A stretch of 64,000 bases of DNA, taken from assembly GCF_028416635.1 (NCBI RefSeq), contig NZ_CP114013.1:2666001-2730000 (forward strand), in the 5' to 3' direction. A model generated the notes under the pieces. That model did not search any database, had not been told where the DNA came from, and saw nothing but the letters and a program-made list of their open reading frames with translations. Source of the DNA: Baekduia alba. Lineage in GTDB: Bacteria; Actinomycetota; Thermoleophilia; Solirubrobacterales; Solirubrobacteraceae. The position numbers were made by a program, and so were the translations under genes. Below, piece by piece: positions 41,029 through 49,550 of the stretch (the first letter of the stretch is position 1; each line of letters opens with the position of its first letter).

Positions 41029-41835
41029 GTGACGCTGTTCCAGGAGCGAAGCGGAGGTCCCGCCGGCCCGCCGGTGGTGCTGCTGCACGGGCTGACCGCG
41101 ACGCATCGCTACGTCGTGATGGGGTCGAAGGCGCTGCAGCGCGCCGGCCACGACGTGCTCGCCTACGACGCGCGCGGGCACGGCGCGTCGGACCCGGCGC
41201 CGTCGCCGTCGGCGTACGAGTACGCCGACCTGGCCGCCGACCTGCTGTCCGTGATGGACGCGGCCGGGATCGAGCGCGCCGTGCTCGCGGGCGCGTCGAT
41301 GGGCGCGCACACCGCGGTGCGGGTGGCGCTCGCGCATCCCGAGCGCGTCGCCGGGCTGGTGATCGTCACGCCCGCCTACGACCCCGAGGACTGGCCGGGG
41401 GACCTCGTGCGCTGGGACGCGCTGAGCGACGGGCTGCGCGCCGGCGGCGTCGACGGGTTCGTCGAGGCCTACGGGGAATCGGGCCCACCCACCCCGGAGA
41501 AGTGGAAGGCCACGCTGCAGACCGTGCTCCGGCAGCGGCTCGGCGCGCACGAGCACCAGGACGCGGTCGCCGACGCGCTGAAGGTCGTGCCGCGGTCGCG
41601 GCCCTTCACGAGCCGCGACGAGCTGCGCGCGATCGCCGCGCCCACGGTCGTCGTCGCCGACCACGACGAGCCCGACCCCGGCCATCCGCTGCGCGTGGGC
41701 GAGTTGTACGCCTCGCTCATCCCGGGCGCGCGGCTGGTCGTCGAGGACGAGGGGTCCAGCCCGATCGCCTGGCAGGGCGGGCAGTTGTCGAAGGTCATCG
41801 CCGGGGTGGCCGCCGAGGCGTTCGCGACGTCGTGA
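41029..41835 (+). CDS. Alpha/beta hydrolase, coupled to a permease gene
   Basis: 268 residues: oxyanion PPVVLLHGLTATHRYVVMG, nucleophile elbow AVLAGASMGAHTAVRVAL, Asp region PTVVVADHDEPDPGH. The usual His near the C-terminus is not obvious: the final segment reads VVEDEGSSPIAWQGG, so the triad may be incomplete. GTG start with a -10 at 7 nt. The stop overlaps the permease start (GTGA), meaning the hydrolase and transporter subunit are made together. Confidence 0.78.
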   Translation: MTLFQERSGGPAGPPVVLLHGLTATHRYVVMGSKALQRAGHDVLAYDARGHGASDPAPSPSAYEYADLAADLLSVMDAAGIERAVLAGASMGAHTAVRVALAHPERVAGLVIVTPAYDPEDWPGDLVRWDALSDGLRAGGVDGFVEAYGESGPPTPEKWKATLQTVLRQRLGAHEHQDAVADALKVVPRSRPFTSRDELRAIAAPTVVVADHDEPDPGHPLRVGELYASLIPGARLVVEDEGSSPIAWQGGQLSKVIAGVAAEAFATS

Positions 41836-42752
41836 GGCGGTTGGCGGTCCGGCTGGGCGGGATCGTGGTCGTCGTCGTGCTGGCGACGGCGTGCGCGTGG
41901 ATCCTGTTCCACCTCTTGCGCCCCGAGTTGTTCCGCGGCCGCGGCGACCTTGGCTCGCTGCCGCACTACCTCAACCGCGCGTTCCTGCACTTCGACTTCG
42001 GCCGCTCCGAGCAGGGCAGCCAGCGGCCGGTCGCCGACCTGATCCGCGAGGGCCTGCCGGCCGACGTCGCGCTGCTCAGCGGCGGCCTGGCCTTCGGCCT
42101 GCTGCTCGGGATCGGCGGCGCGATCGCGTGCGCCCGGCGGCCGCGCGGCTGGGCGTCGCGCGCCGCGCAGGTCCTCGCGATGGTCGGCCTGTGCGCGCCG
42201 GTCTACGTCGTCGGGCTGATGAGCCTGCTGTTCTTCGGCGCCGACATCGGCGTCGTGCCGTTCGACATCGGGATCCCGCTGCGCTACGTCGAGTTCGCCG
42301 ACTCGCCCAGCGGCTGGCTCGGCGCGCTGATCGTCCCGTGGATCGTCCTCGGCCTGCCGCTGGCCGGGATGTGCCTGCGCGTCATGTTGGGGCAGATGGT
42401 CGAGGGCGGCGACGAGGAGTACGTGCGCTCGGCGCGCGCCAAGGGGCTGGGGGAGTGGACGGTCCTCAGCCGCCACGTCGCGCCCGCCGCGCTGGCGCCG
42501 ACCGCGATGCTCGCGTCCGCCTCGATGCCGCTGCTGCTGACCAACGTCGTGCTCGTCGAGCAGGTCTTCAGCATCCCCGGCGTCTTCCGCGACCTCACGC
42601 GCTCGATCGGGACCGCGAACACACCGCTGATCCTCGGGATGACCGCGGTCGGCGCGCTGCTCATCGCGGTGACCACGTTCCTCTTCGACGTGTTGTTGGT
42701 GTGGTTGGACCCGCGGGTGCGCGCGGGCGAGGTGGCTCCCGCCTCCCGCTAG
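41832..42752 (+). CDS. Orphan DppB/OppB-type ABC transporter permease
   Basis: 306 residues with about six membrane helices. The EAA loop is clear (EEYVRSARAKGLGEWTVL), and the C-terminal VFSIPGVFRDLTRSIG region is the peptide-permease signature. Such proteins normally pair with a second permease, two ATPases and a solute-binding protein; none is nearby. It is translationally coupled to a hydrolase gene instead. It may work with subunits encoded elsewhere. The family's initial helix is present (IVVVVVLATACAWILFHLL). Confidence 0.87.
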   Translation: MRRLAVRLGGIVVVVVLATACAWILFHLLRPELFRGRGDLGSLPHYLNRAFLHFDFGRSEQGSQRPVADLIREGLPADVALLSGGLAFGLLLGIGGAIACARRPRGWASRAAQVLAMVGLCAPVYVVGLMSLLFFGADIGVVPFDIGIPLRYVEFADSPSGWLGALIVPWIVLGLPLAGMCLRVMLGQMVEGGDEEYVRSARAKGLGEWTVLSRHVAPAALAPTAMLASASMPLLLTNVVLVEQVFSIPGVFRDLTRSIGTANTPLILGMTAVGALLIAVTTFLFDVLLVWLDPRVRAGEVAPASR

Positions 42753-42755
42753 GGT
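42750..42755 (+). promoter_or_regulatory. Candidate -10 of the 134-residue protein gene
   Basis: TAGGGT, whose first three bases are the permease stop codon, ends 6 nt before the ATG. Confidence 0.4.
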
Positions 42756-42761
42756 GGCGAG

Positions 42762-43166
42762 ATGAACGTCGACTGGGTGATCCCGTGCCGGTACGTCGAG
42801 GTCCACGACAACCTCGGCAGCATGATCGGCGCGGGGATCGACACGTTCTGGGTGCCGGAGCTCCCGGCGCCGCTGCAGGTGATGCTGGCGGTCAGGCTGA
42901 CCGCCACGGCCGAGGAGCTGTCGCCCGGCATCCAGCACGTGCTGCGCACGGTCGTCACCGACAAGCACGGCGAGGTCGTCTTCGAGGCGACCGTCGAGTT
43001 CGAGGCCGACTCCGAGGTCACGCAGACCGAGTGGCTCAACTCGATGGTGATGCCGAGCGTCGTCCAGTTCGAGGCCGTCGAGGCCGGGACGTTCCAGCTC
43101 GAGCAGTCCGTGGACGGCAACTCCCAGTCGATCCCGCTGCACGTCATCGAGGGTCCGCCGGAGTGA
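42762..43166 (+). CDS. Conserved protein of unknown function (DUF6941-like)
   Basis: 134 residues, mixed alpha/beta with no signal peptide or membrane helix. The layout (WVIPCRYVEVHDNLGSMIGA, then a strand LQVMLAVRLTATAEEL, then HVLRTVVTDKHGEVVFEATV) is like small DUF6941-type proteins, an assignment made from memory and not firm. No catalytic motif is seen. Leaderless pattern. The thioesterase gene follows 22 nt downstream and may be co-transcribed. Confidence 0.6.
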   Translation: MNVDWVIPCRYVEVHDNLGSMIGAGIDTFWVPELPAPLQVMLAVRLTATAEELSPGIQHVLRTVVTDKHGEVVFEATVEFEADSEVTQTEWLNSMVMPSVVQFEAVEAGTFQLEQSVDGNSQSIPLHVIEGPPE

Positions 43167-43188
43167 CGCCGGCCGCCGGCACGGCGCG

Positions 43189-43980
43189 ATGACGCCGGAG
43201 GCCGTCTTCACGCCCGACGGCGACGTGCTCGTCCCGTCGGTCCACGCGCGGGGCCCGTGGGACGCCGACGCGATGCACGGCGGCGCGCCGACCGCGCTGC
43301 TGGCGCGGGCGATCGAGGCGCTCGAGACGCCGGTGCCGATGCAGGTGGTCCGCCTCGCGGTGGAGTTCCCGCGCGCCGTGCCGCAGGCGCCCGTGATCGC
43401 GACCGCGCGCCTGACGCGGCCCGGCCGCAGGCTCGGGCTGGCCGAGGCGACGCTGACCACCGTGGACGGCACCGAGGTGCTGCGCGCGCGGGCGACGCTG
43501 CTGCGCCGCGGCGAGGTCGCCCTGCCCGCGTCGGCGCTGGCGCGCGAGCCGCGCCCGTTCCCCGGCCCGGACGAGGGGCGCGTCGCGCACTGGACCGGCG
43601 GCGACGAGACCGCCGGCTTCCACCTCACGGCGATCGAGCTGCGCTTCGCCAGCGGCGACTGGGGCCACGGCCCCGCCGCCGGCTGGTTCCGCTTCGCGCT
43701 GCCGCTCGTCGCCGGCGAGGCGCCGACGCCGCTGCAGCGCGCGGTCGCGTTCGCGGACTTCGGCAACGGCCTCAGCCGCGCGCTGGACTTCCGCACGCAC
43801 CTGTTCGTCAACACCGACCTCACCGTCCACCTCCAGCGCGAGCCGGTGGGCGAGTGGGTCGCGCTCGACGCCCGCACCGACCTCGACGCCGCGGGCGTCG
43901 GCCAGGCCACCTCGGTCCTGCGCGACGAGCACGGCCGCCTCGGCGTCGCGGCGCAGTCGCTCTACGTCGACACGCGCTGA
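43189..43980 (+). CDS. Acyl-CoA thioesterase-like (double hotdog) protein
   Basis: 263 residues. Two hotdog halves: the first contains DADAMHGGAPTALLARAIEA (HGG motif) and VRLAVEFPRAVPQAPV; the second contains AVAFADFGNGLSRALDFRTH, FVNTDLTVHLQREPVGEWVA and a final strand GVAAQSLYVD. This is the TesB-like/4HBT_3 layout of acyl-CoA thioesterases. The specificity is not predictable. No Shine-Dalgarno; likely read with the preceding gene. Confidence 0.8.
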   Translation: MTPEAVFTPDGDVLVPSVHARGPWDADAMHGGAPTALLARAIEALETPVPMQVVRLAVEFPRAVPQAPVIATARLTRPGRRLGLAEATLTTVDGTEVLRARATLLRRGEVALPASALAREPRPFPGPDEGRVAHWTGGDETAGFHLTAIELRFASGDWGHGPAAGWFRFALPLVAGEAPTPLQRAVAFADFGNGLSRALDFRTHLFVNTDLTVHLQREPVGEWVALDARTDLDAAGVGQATSVLRDEHGRLGVAAQSLYVDTR

Positions 43981-44006
43981 GGCGGCCGCGCCGCGCGACG
44001 GCACCC

Positions 44007-44510
44007 TCAGCCGGCCGCGGCGGCCTTGTCGAGCTCCTTCTCGAACTCCTTGGCATCGGCGTCGATCTGCTTCTGCAGGCGCTTGTCCGCCCGCCGCAGC
44101 TCGCGATCGAGCGTCTCCTCGAGCTGGTCGCGGCCGACCACCACCAGCGCGGCCTCGCCCGCGTCGAGGGCCTCGCCGAGCTCCTTGACGTCGCCGCGCG
44201 ACATCCCGTGCCACAGGTGGCCGACCACGCCGCCGGCGGCGCCGCCGACGATCGCGGTCCCGATGATCGACGGCGGGAAGAGGATCCCGACCAGCGCGCC
44301 GACGCCGATGCCGGTCCAGGCGCCGTGCTGGGTCGGCTTCTCGTGCTTGTGCACGTGGACCTTGCCGTCGCCGTCCTTGGTGACGATCGCCGCGTCGTAG
44401 GTTCCGACGACGCCGCTCGCGTGCAGCTCCAGCAGGACGTCGTAGTCCTCGCGGGCCGCGGCCTCGCTGTCGTATGCCGCGATGTAGATGAAGACCGGTG
44501 CGTCGGACAT
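44007..44510 (-). CDS. DUF1269 membrane-associated protein
   Basis: 167 residues. N-terminal ferredoxin-like half (FIYIAAYDSEAAAREDYDVL), a central Gly-rich hydrophobic stretch (about 75-110: VGALVGILFPPSIIGTAIVG) and a C-terminal charged helix (LEETLDRELRRADKRLQKQI) that may be a coiled coil. This is the DUF1269 layout seen in stress-linked actinobacterial proteins. The ATG at 44510 is chosen over a start 19 codons earlier because AAGGAG lies 7 nt before it. Function unknown. Confidence 0.78.
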   Translation of the reverse strand: MSDAPVFIYIAAYDSEAAAREDYDVLLELHASGVVGTYDAAIVTKDGDGKVHVHKHEKPTQHGAWTGIGVGALVGILFPPSIIGTAIVGGAAGGVVGHLWHGMSRGDVKELGEALDAGEAALVVVGRDQLEETLDRELRRADKRLQKQIDADAKEFEKELDKAAAAG

Positions 44511-44576
44511 GTCGTGCTCCTTCGGGATCGGGAGAGGGCTCGGGGAGAGCATCCGCCGAGGGAGCACGAGGCGCCC

Positions 44577-44783
44577 TCACTCGGTCAGGGTGATCTTCTT
44601 GGCGCGGAACCGGCGCGCGCGCTTGATGGCCTTCTTCGGCGCGTCGAGCACGTAGGTGCGCTTGCCGGTCCGCTGCGCCAGCCCGACGGCGCTGAGGCGC
44701 TTGGCGACGACCGGGCAGCGCTGGCAGCGCGGGTCGCTCTTGCAGCAGCGCTTCTTGACCGTCACCTCGCGCCGGGTCGCCAT
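44577..44783 (-). CDS. Small basic protein with a Cys cluster
   Basis: 68 residues, strongly basic (many Lys/Arg). CCKSDPRCQRCP gives four cysteines spaced CC-x5-C-x2-C, likely a metal site, next to basic helices (KKAIKRARRFRAKK). It may bind nucleic acid or ribosome. No family name recognised with certainty, though similar small proteins are common in actinobacteria. TAGCCT lies 9 nt before the ATG. Confidence 0.65.
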   Translation of the reverse strand: MATRREVTVKKRCCKSDPRCQRCPVVAKRLSAVGLAQRTGKRTYVLDAPKKAIKRARRFRAKKITLTE

Positions 44784-44792
44784 CCGCCTGCG

Positions 44793-44798
44793 AGGCTA
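44793..44798 (-). promoter_or_regulatory. Candidate -10 of the small Cys-cluster gene
   Basis: TAGCCT on the minus strand, 9 nt before the ATG. Confidence 0.4.
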
Positions 44799-44821
44799 GC
44801 GTTGAGGCTCCGCCGTTCCCG

Positions 44822-45382
44822 ATGCCCGACGCCTTCCCGCTCCCCGACCCCGCGCTGACCGACGGCTCGGTCCTGCTGCGCCCGCTGACCGCGGCCGACG
44901 TGCCCGCGATCTACGCGGCGTGCCAGGCGCCCGACATCCAGCACTTCACGTTCGTCCCGGTCCCGTACGCGATGGACCACGCGCGCGAATGGGTCGGCGG
45001 CGCGGCGCGCGCCCGCGAGCAGGGCGAGGCGCTCAGCCTGGCGATCGTCGACGTCGACGACGGCGGCCTGGTCGGCACGGTCGCGCTGCTGCGCCCGGAC
45101 TGGCAGCACCGCACGGTCGAGATCGGCTACTGGGTCGCGCCGTGGGGCCGGCGCAACGGCGCCGCCACCCGGGCCGTGGCGCTGCTGGCGCCCTGGGCGA
45201 TCAGGACCCTCGCCTTCGCGCGGGTCGCCTGCGACGTGGACATCGACAACGTGGCCAGCCAGCGCGTCGCCGAGCGCGCCGGCTTCACGCGCGACGGCGT
45301 CCTGCGCTCGCTGCTCGAGATCAAGGGCCGGCGCTGGACGCTGGCCGCCTACTCGCTCACCGAGGAGGATCTCGCGTCATGA
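44822..45382 (+). CDS. GNAT-family acetyltransferase (RimJ/RimL type)
   Basis: 186 residues: LTDGSVLLRPLTAADVPAIY at the N-terminus, VGTVALLRPDWQHRTVEIGY, the acetyl-CoA loop WVAPWGRRNGAATRAVALL (R-x-x-G-x-A/G-like), and DIDNVASQRVAERAGFTRDG, the RimJ/L signature. It acetylates an amine, possibly a protein N-terminus or an antibiotic. The stop overlaps the aminotransferase start (ATGA), a coupled pair. Confidence 0.87.
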   Translation: MPDAFPLPDPALTDGSVLLRPLTAADVPAIYAACQAPDIQHFTFVPVPYAMDHAREWVGGAARAREQGEALSLAIVDVDDGGLVGTVALLRPDWQHRTVEIGYWVAPWGRRNGAATRAVALLAPWAIRTLAFARVACDVDIDNVASQRVAERAGFTRDGVLRSLLEIKGRRWTLAAYSLTEEDLAS

Positions 45383-46551
45383 GCCCGCCGGACCATCGCC
45401 CGCCGCCCGCGCGCCTCGGGGTGCTGCCCGAGCAGTACTTCACGCAGATCCTCGCGGCCGCCGCCCGCGCCCGCGCCCAGCCCGGCGCGCCGTTCATCGA
45501 CCTCGGCCGCGGCAACCCGGATCTCCCGCCGCCGCCGCACGCGATCGCCGCGCTGCGCGCCGCGGCGCTGGAAGTCGACACGCCGCTGGTCCACGGCTAC
45601 CCGCCGTTCCGCGGACATGCCGACCTGAAGGAGGCGATCGCGCACCGCTACGCCGTCGACCACGGCGTGCAGCTCGACCCCGAGCGCGAGGTCGCGGTCA
45701 TCCCCGGGACCAAGACGGGGATCATGCTCGCCTGCCTGGCGACCGCGGAGGACGGCGACGCGATCCTGCTGCCCGACCCCGGCTATCCGGACTACCTGTC
45801 GGGCGCCGCGCTGGCGCGGGCGCGCGTGCTCCCGCTGCCGCTCGACGCCAGCGCGGGCTTCCAGCCGGACTTCGACGCGGCGAGTGGGGCCGCCCGGGTC
45901 GCGCTGGCCGTCCTCAACTACCCGTCCAACCCGACCGCCGCGCTCGAGCGGCCCGGCACGTTCGAGGCCGCCGTGGCCTACGCGCACGCGCGCGGCGCCT
46001 GGGTCCTGAACGACCTGGCCTACGGCTTCCTGGCCTACGACGGCGCCCGCGCGCGGTCGATCCTGGAGGTCGACGGCGCGCGCGACGTCGCGCTCGAGCT
46101 CTGGTCGCCGTCCAAGATCTACGGGATGGCCGGCTGGCGGATCGGCTTCGCGGTCGGCAACCCCACGCTCGTCGCGCGGATCCAGGACCTCGTCGACCAC
46201 CTCACCGCCGGCGTGTGGACCGGGCTGCAGCGCGGCCTGGCCGCCGCGCTGCGCTCCGACCAGGCCGACGTCACGGAGCGCCGCGCGGTCTACGCGCGCC
46301 GCCGCGATGTCGTGGTCCGGACGCTGACCGCGGCGGGGGCGCCGCCGGCTCCGGCCGAAGGCTCCTTCTTCGTCTGGTGGCCGCTGCCGGGCGGCGTGAC
46401 GCCCGAGTCGCTGATCGCGCAGGCGCGCGTCGGCGTCGCGCCGGGCCAGGGGTTCGGCGGCGGTGGCGCCGGCTACGCGCGCCTGTCGCTCGCGGTCGCC
46501 GACGACGAGCTCGCCGAGGCCGTCGCGCGGCTCGCGGCGGCAGGCACCTGA
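45379..46551 (+). CDS. PLP-dependent aminotransferase (class I/II)
   Basis: 390 residues of fold type I: FIDLGRGNPDLPPP, VIPGTKTGIMLACLA, PDPGYPDYLSGAAL, NYPSNPTAALERPG, NDLAYGFLAYDG, the PLP lysine in LWSPSKIYGMAGWRIGFAVG, and C-terminal APAEGSFFVWWPLPGG. It resembles LL-diaminopimelate or alanine/valine-type aminotransferases (the DapC/AlaC group); the substrate cannot be fixed. Coupled to the GNAT gene. Confidence 0.88.
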   Translation: MSPPDHRPPPARLGVLPEQYFTQILAAAARARAQPGAPFIDLGRGNPDLPPPPHAIAALRAAALEVDTPLVHGYPPFRGHADLKEAIAHRYAVDHGVQLDPEREVAVIPGTKTGIMLACLATAEDGDAILLPDPGYPDYLSGAALARARVLPLPLDASAGFQPDFDAASGAARVALAVLNYPSNPTAALERPGTFEAAVAYAHARGAWVLNDLAYGFLAYDGARARSILEVDGARDVALELWSPSKIYGMAGWRIGFAVGNPTLVARIQDLVDHLTAGVWTGLQRGLAAALRSDQADVTERRAVYARRRDVVVRTLTAAGAPPAPAEGSFFVWWPLPGGVTPESLIAQARVGVAPGQGFGGGGAGYARLSLAVADDELAEAVARLAAAGT

Positions 46552-46573
46552 CACACCGGCGCGCGCAGCACGT

Positions 46574-46579
46574 TAGATT
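46574..46579 (+). promoter_or_regulatory. Candidate -10 of the response regulator gene
   Basis: TAGATT ends 7 nt before the ATG; leaderless pattern. Confidence 0.5.
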
Positions 46580-46586
46580 CAGGTGC

Positions 46587-46979
46587 ATGGCTGAGGCCAC
46601 GGTGCTCGTGGTGGACGACGACGCAGGCTTCCGCGCCTACGTGCGCGCGGCGCTGGAGGGCGAGCGCTTCCGGGTGGTCGAGGGCGAGAGCGGCCCCGAC
46701 GCCGTCACGGTCGCGCTCCGCGAGCGTCCCGACGCCATCCTGCTGGACTGGCGGATGCCGGGCCAGAGCGGGATCACGGCCTGCCGCAACCTGCGCGCCG
46801 AGCCGACCCTGGCCGGCGTGCGCATCGCCATGATCACCGGCCTGGACGACGAGCGCGACCGCACGCTGGCCCGCCACGCCGGCGCCGACGCCTTCCTGGT
46901 CAAGGACCCCGACCCGGACGCGCTCGCGCGCCAGGTCCGCCGGCTGCTGGACGCCGGCCCCGCGCCCGTCACACCGTAA
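46587..46979 (+). CDS. Stand-alone response regulator receiver
   Basis: 130-residue CheY-like receiver with no output domain: acidic pair VLVVDDDAGFRAYV, phospho-Asp in AILLDWRMPGQSG, Thr in AMITGLDD, and the Lys in AFLVKDPDP. It would take phosphate from an unlinked histidine kinase. A GAF-type kinase with no partner lies at 51-53 kb; a link is only a guess. Two hairpins follow the gene. Confidence 0.88.
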   Translation: MAEATVLVVDDDAGFRAYVRAALEGERFRVVEGESGPDAVTVALRERPDAILLDWRMPGQSGITACRNLRAEPTLAGVRIAMITGLDDERDRTLARHAGADAFLVKDPDPDALARQVRRLLDAGPAPVTP

Positions 46980-46984
46980 TCGCG

Positions 46985-47022
46985 GGCGCTGAGCGCCGCA
47001 CAGCGGCGGGTTTCGCCCCGCC
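46985..47022 (+). terminator. Tandem hairpins after the response regulator gene
   Basis: GGCGC-TGA-GCGCC followed by GGCGGG-TTTCGC-CCCGCC, in the 102-nt gap before the subtilase start. Confidence 0.55.
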
Positions 47023-47081
47023 GGGGCGGGGGAATGGGTCGGGCCTCTCGTTCTTCCACGCCTTCAGGGGAGGCCTACACC

Positions 47082-48782
47082 TTGCGCATCAGAACGGTCC
47101 TTTGCGCGTCTGCGGCCGTGATCTCGGCCAGCGCGATCGGCGGCATCGCGGCGAGCGGCACGTCGGCTCAGGGCGGCGACGCCCGCACGTTCGTCGTCCT
47201 GCTCGACCCGTCCGCCTCGACCGACGCGGCCACGCAGTCCATCCAGCAGGCCGGCGGCTCGGTCGAGAAGCTCAACACGGCGGTCGGCGTCGCGACGGTC
47301 CGCTCGACCAACGCGGACTTCGCCCAGCAGGTGCGGGCCAAGCCCGCCATCCAGGGCGCGGCGGCCGACCGCGAGATCGGGCAGGTCCCCGCCGAGTCGC
47401 GCACGCACCGCGAGCAGGCCGAGATCGAGCGCCTGCAGGCCCAGCGCGACGCCCAGCGCGGCGCGCCCGGCGTGACGCCGAACGTCGCGACGCCCGGCGA
47501 CCCGCTGTCGTCGCTGCAGTGGGACATGCAGGCGATGCACGCCACGGTCGACGGGTCCTACAAGGTCCAGCAGGGCACCAAGGACGTCCGCGTCGGCATC
47601 ATCGACACCGGCGTCGACGGCTCCCATCCCGACATCGCACCGAACTTCGACCGCGACCTGAGCCGCAACTTCACCGTCGACGACCCGGTCATCGACGGCG
47701 CGTGCGACACCGACCCGGACGGCTCGTGCGACGACCCGGCCGACGTCGACGAGGACGGCCACGGCACGCACGTCGCCGGCACGATCGCCGCCCCGCTCAA
47801 CGGGCTGGGCATCGCGGGCGTCGCGCCGCGCGTCGACATCGTCAACCTGCGCGCGGGTCAGGACTCCGGCTACTTCTTCATCCAGCCGGTCGTCGACGCC
47901 CTCACCTACGCGGGCGACCACGGGATCGACGTGGTCAACATGTCGTTCTACATCGACCCGTGGCTCTACAACTGCACCGCCAACCCGGCGGACTCGCCGG
48001 AGGAGCAGGCCGAGCAGCAGACGATCATCCAGGCCACGCAGCGCGCGCTGGCCTACGCGCGCCAGCGCGGCGTGTCGCTGGTGGCCGCCGAGGGCAACGA
48101 GTCGACCGACCTCGGCCGTCCGGACTTCGACGACACGAGCCCGGACTACCCGCCGGACGCCGCGCACGACCGCAACGTCGACAACTCGTGCCTGAACCTG
48201 CCGACCGAGGGCGAAGGCGTCATCGGCGTCACCGCCACCGGCCCGAGCGGGCGCAAGGCCTACTACTCCAACTACGGCACGGAGCAGGCCGACGTCGCGG
48301 CGCCGGGCGGCGACTACCGCGACTTCTACGGGACCGACAAGTACAAGACGCCGGGCAACCTGATCCTGGCGCCGTACCCCGAGTCGGTCGGCCGCGCCGC
48401 GGGCGACATCGACGCCGCCGGCAACCCGACGACCCCGTTCGTGGTCAAGGACACCAAGAACGGCCAGGCGGCGTACTACCAGTACCTGCAGGGCACGTCG
48501 ATGGCCACGCCGCACGTCGTGGGCGTGGTGGCGCTGATCGTCAGCGAGTTCGGCAAGAAGGACCGGTCCCAGGGCGGCCTCACGCTGCCTCCGGATCGCG
48601 TTCAGAACATCCTGCAGAAGACCGCGACCGACACGCCCTGCCCGTCGCCGCGGCTCTACGAGTACCAGAGTGACGACCTGGGCCCGGAGTACAACGCGTA
48701 CTGCGAGGGGCCGGCGAAGCGCAACGGGTTCTTCGGCGACGGCGTGGTCGACGCGCTGGCCGCCGTGCAGCCTCGCGGCTGA
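47082..48782 (+). CDS. Secreted subtilisin-like serine protease (S8)
   Basis: 566 residues with a signal peptide (about residues 1-28), an inhibitor I9-like propeptide (TFVVLLDPSASTDAATQSIQ to about 100), and the S8 catalytic domain: Asp in VGIIDTGVDGSHPDIA, His in EDGHGTHVAGTIAAP, Asn in VAAEGNES, and Ser in LQGTSMATPHVVGVVAL. The TTG start is favoured over an upstream ATG (47034) because AGGGGAGG lies 8 nt before it and the signal peptide then starts properly (MRIRTVLCASAAV). A hairpin follows the stop. Extracellular proteolysis is the expected role. Confidence 0.92.
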   Translation: MRIRTVLCASAAVISASAIGGIAASGTSAQGGDARTFVVLLDPSASTDAATQSIQQAGGSVEKLNTAVGVATVRSTNADFAQQVRAKPAIQGAAADREIGQVPAESRTHREQAEIERLQAQRDAQRGAPGVTPNVATPGDPLSSLQWDMQAMHATVDGSYKVQQGTKDVRVGIIDTGVDGSHPDIAPNFDRDLSRNFTVDDPVIDGACDTDPDGSCDDPADVDEDGHGTHVAGTIAAPLNGLGIAGVAPRVDIVNLRAGQDSGYFFIQPVVDALTYAGDHGIDVVNMSFYIDPWLYNCTANPADSPEEQAEQQTIIQATQRALAYARQRGVSLVAAEGNESTDLGRPDFDDTSPDYPPDAAHDRNVDNSCLNLPTEGEGVIGVTATGPSGRKAYYSNYGTEQADVAAPGGDYRDFYGTDKYKTPGNLILAPYPESVGRAAGDIDAAGNPTTPFVVKDTKNGQAAYYQYLQGTSMATPHVVGVVALIVSEFGKKDRSQGGLTLPPDRVQNILQKTATDTPCPSPRLYEYQSDDLGPEYNAYCEGPAKRNGFFGDGVVDALAAVQPRG

Positions 48783-48811
48783 CCGCGAGCAGCGGGGGAG
48801 GCCCCGGGATC

Positions 48812-48839
48812 GGACGGACTTCACGGAGGGAGTCCGTCC
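48812..48839 (+). terminator. Hairpin after the subtilase gene
   Basis: GGACGGACT-(10)-AGTCCGTCC, perfect 9-bp stem about 30 nt after the stop codon. Confidence 0.6.
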
Positions 48840-48864
48840 ACCCATCCCGTCCCCACCCGCCCCG

Positions 48865-48870
48865 TATGTT
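48865..48870 (+). promoter_or_regulatory. Candidate -10 of pdxH
   Basis: TATGTT ends 8 nt before the ATG. Confidence 0.45.
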
Positions 48871-48878
48871 GGTCGGCG

Positions 48879-49550
48879 ATGCCCGAGCCGACCGTCCCCG
48901 ACCACCAGCGGCTGGCGGCCATGCGCCGCAGCTACGAGCGCGGCGGCCTGGACGTGGGCGACCTCGCGCCGACGTGGTCGGCGATGCTGTCGCGCTGGCT
49001 GGACGACGCCGAGGCCGGCGGCGTGCGCGAGCCCAACGCGATGATCGTCGCGACCGCCGGCGCCGACGGCCGGCCCAACGTCCGCACCGTGCTGCTGAAG
49101 GGCCTCGACGACGCGACGCTGACGTTCTTCACCAACTACGCGTCGGCCAAGGGCCGGGAGCTGACCGCCAACCCCGTGGCGTCGATCCTGTTCCCGTGGA
49201 TCGACCTCCAGCGCCAGGTGCGGCTGACGGGCGCGGTGCGCAAGCTCGGCGGCGCGGCGTCCGACGCCTACTTCGCCTCGCGCCCCTACGGGTCGCGGAT
49301 CGGCGCGCTGGCCAGCCCGCAGTCCGAGGTGGTGGCCGACCGCGCCGCGCTGGAGTCCGCGCGCGACGCGCTGACCGCCCGCCACCCCGACCCGCCGGGC
49401 GACGTGCCGCGCCCGGAGACCTGGGGCGGCTACGTCGTGGAGCCCGACACCGTGGAGTTCTGGCAGGGCCGCCCGGACCGCCTCCACGACCGCCTCGTCT
49501 ACCGGCGCGGCGACGACGGGTCGTGGACGACGGCCCGGCTCGCGCCCTAG
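48879..49550 (+). CDS. pdxH: Pyridoxamine 5'-phosphate oxidase
   Basis: FMN enzyme oxidising pyridoxamine or pyridoxine 5'-phosphate to pyridoxal 5'-phosphate. Signatures: MRRSYERGGL, ATAGADGRPNVRTVLLKGLD, FFTNYASAKGRELTANP, PWIDLQRQVRLTGAV, FASRPYGSRIGALASPQS, and the C-terminal WGGYVVEPDTVEFWQGRPDR and DRLVYRR. Length 223 is typical. The stop overlaps that of the convergent DsbA-like gene. Leaderless pattern. Confidence 0.94.
   Translation: MPEPTVPDHQRLAAMRRSYERGGLDVGDLAPTWSAMLSRWLDDAEAGGVREPNAMIVATAGADGRPNVRTVLLKGLDDATLTFFTNYASAKGRELTANPVASILFPWIDLQRQVRLTGAVRKLGGAASDAYFASRPYGSRIGALASPQSEVVADRAALESARDALTARHPDPPGDVPRPETWGGYVVEPDTVEFWQGRPDRLHDRLVYRRGDDGSWTTARLAP

Noticed and set aside
38173-41685. 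Minus-strand open frame of 1170 codons across dinB and hydrolases
   Set aside because: Antisense to dinB and two hydrolases in a shadow frame. The real minus-strand gene there, the CnoX-like protein, is in a different frame.
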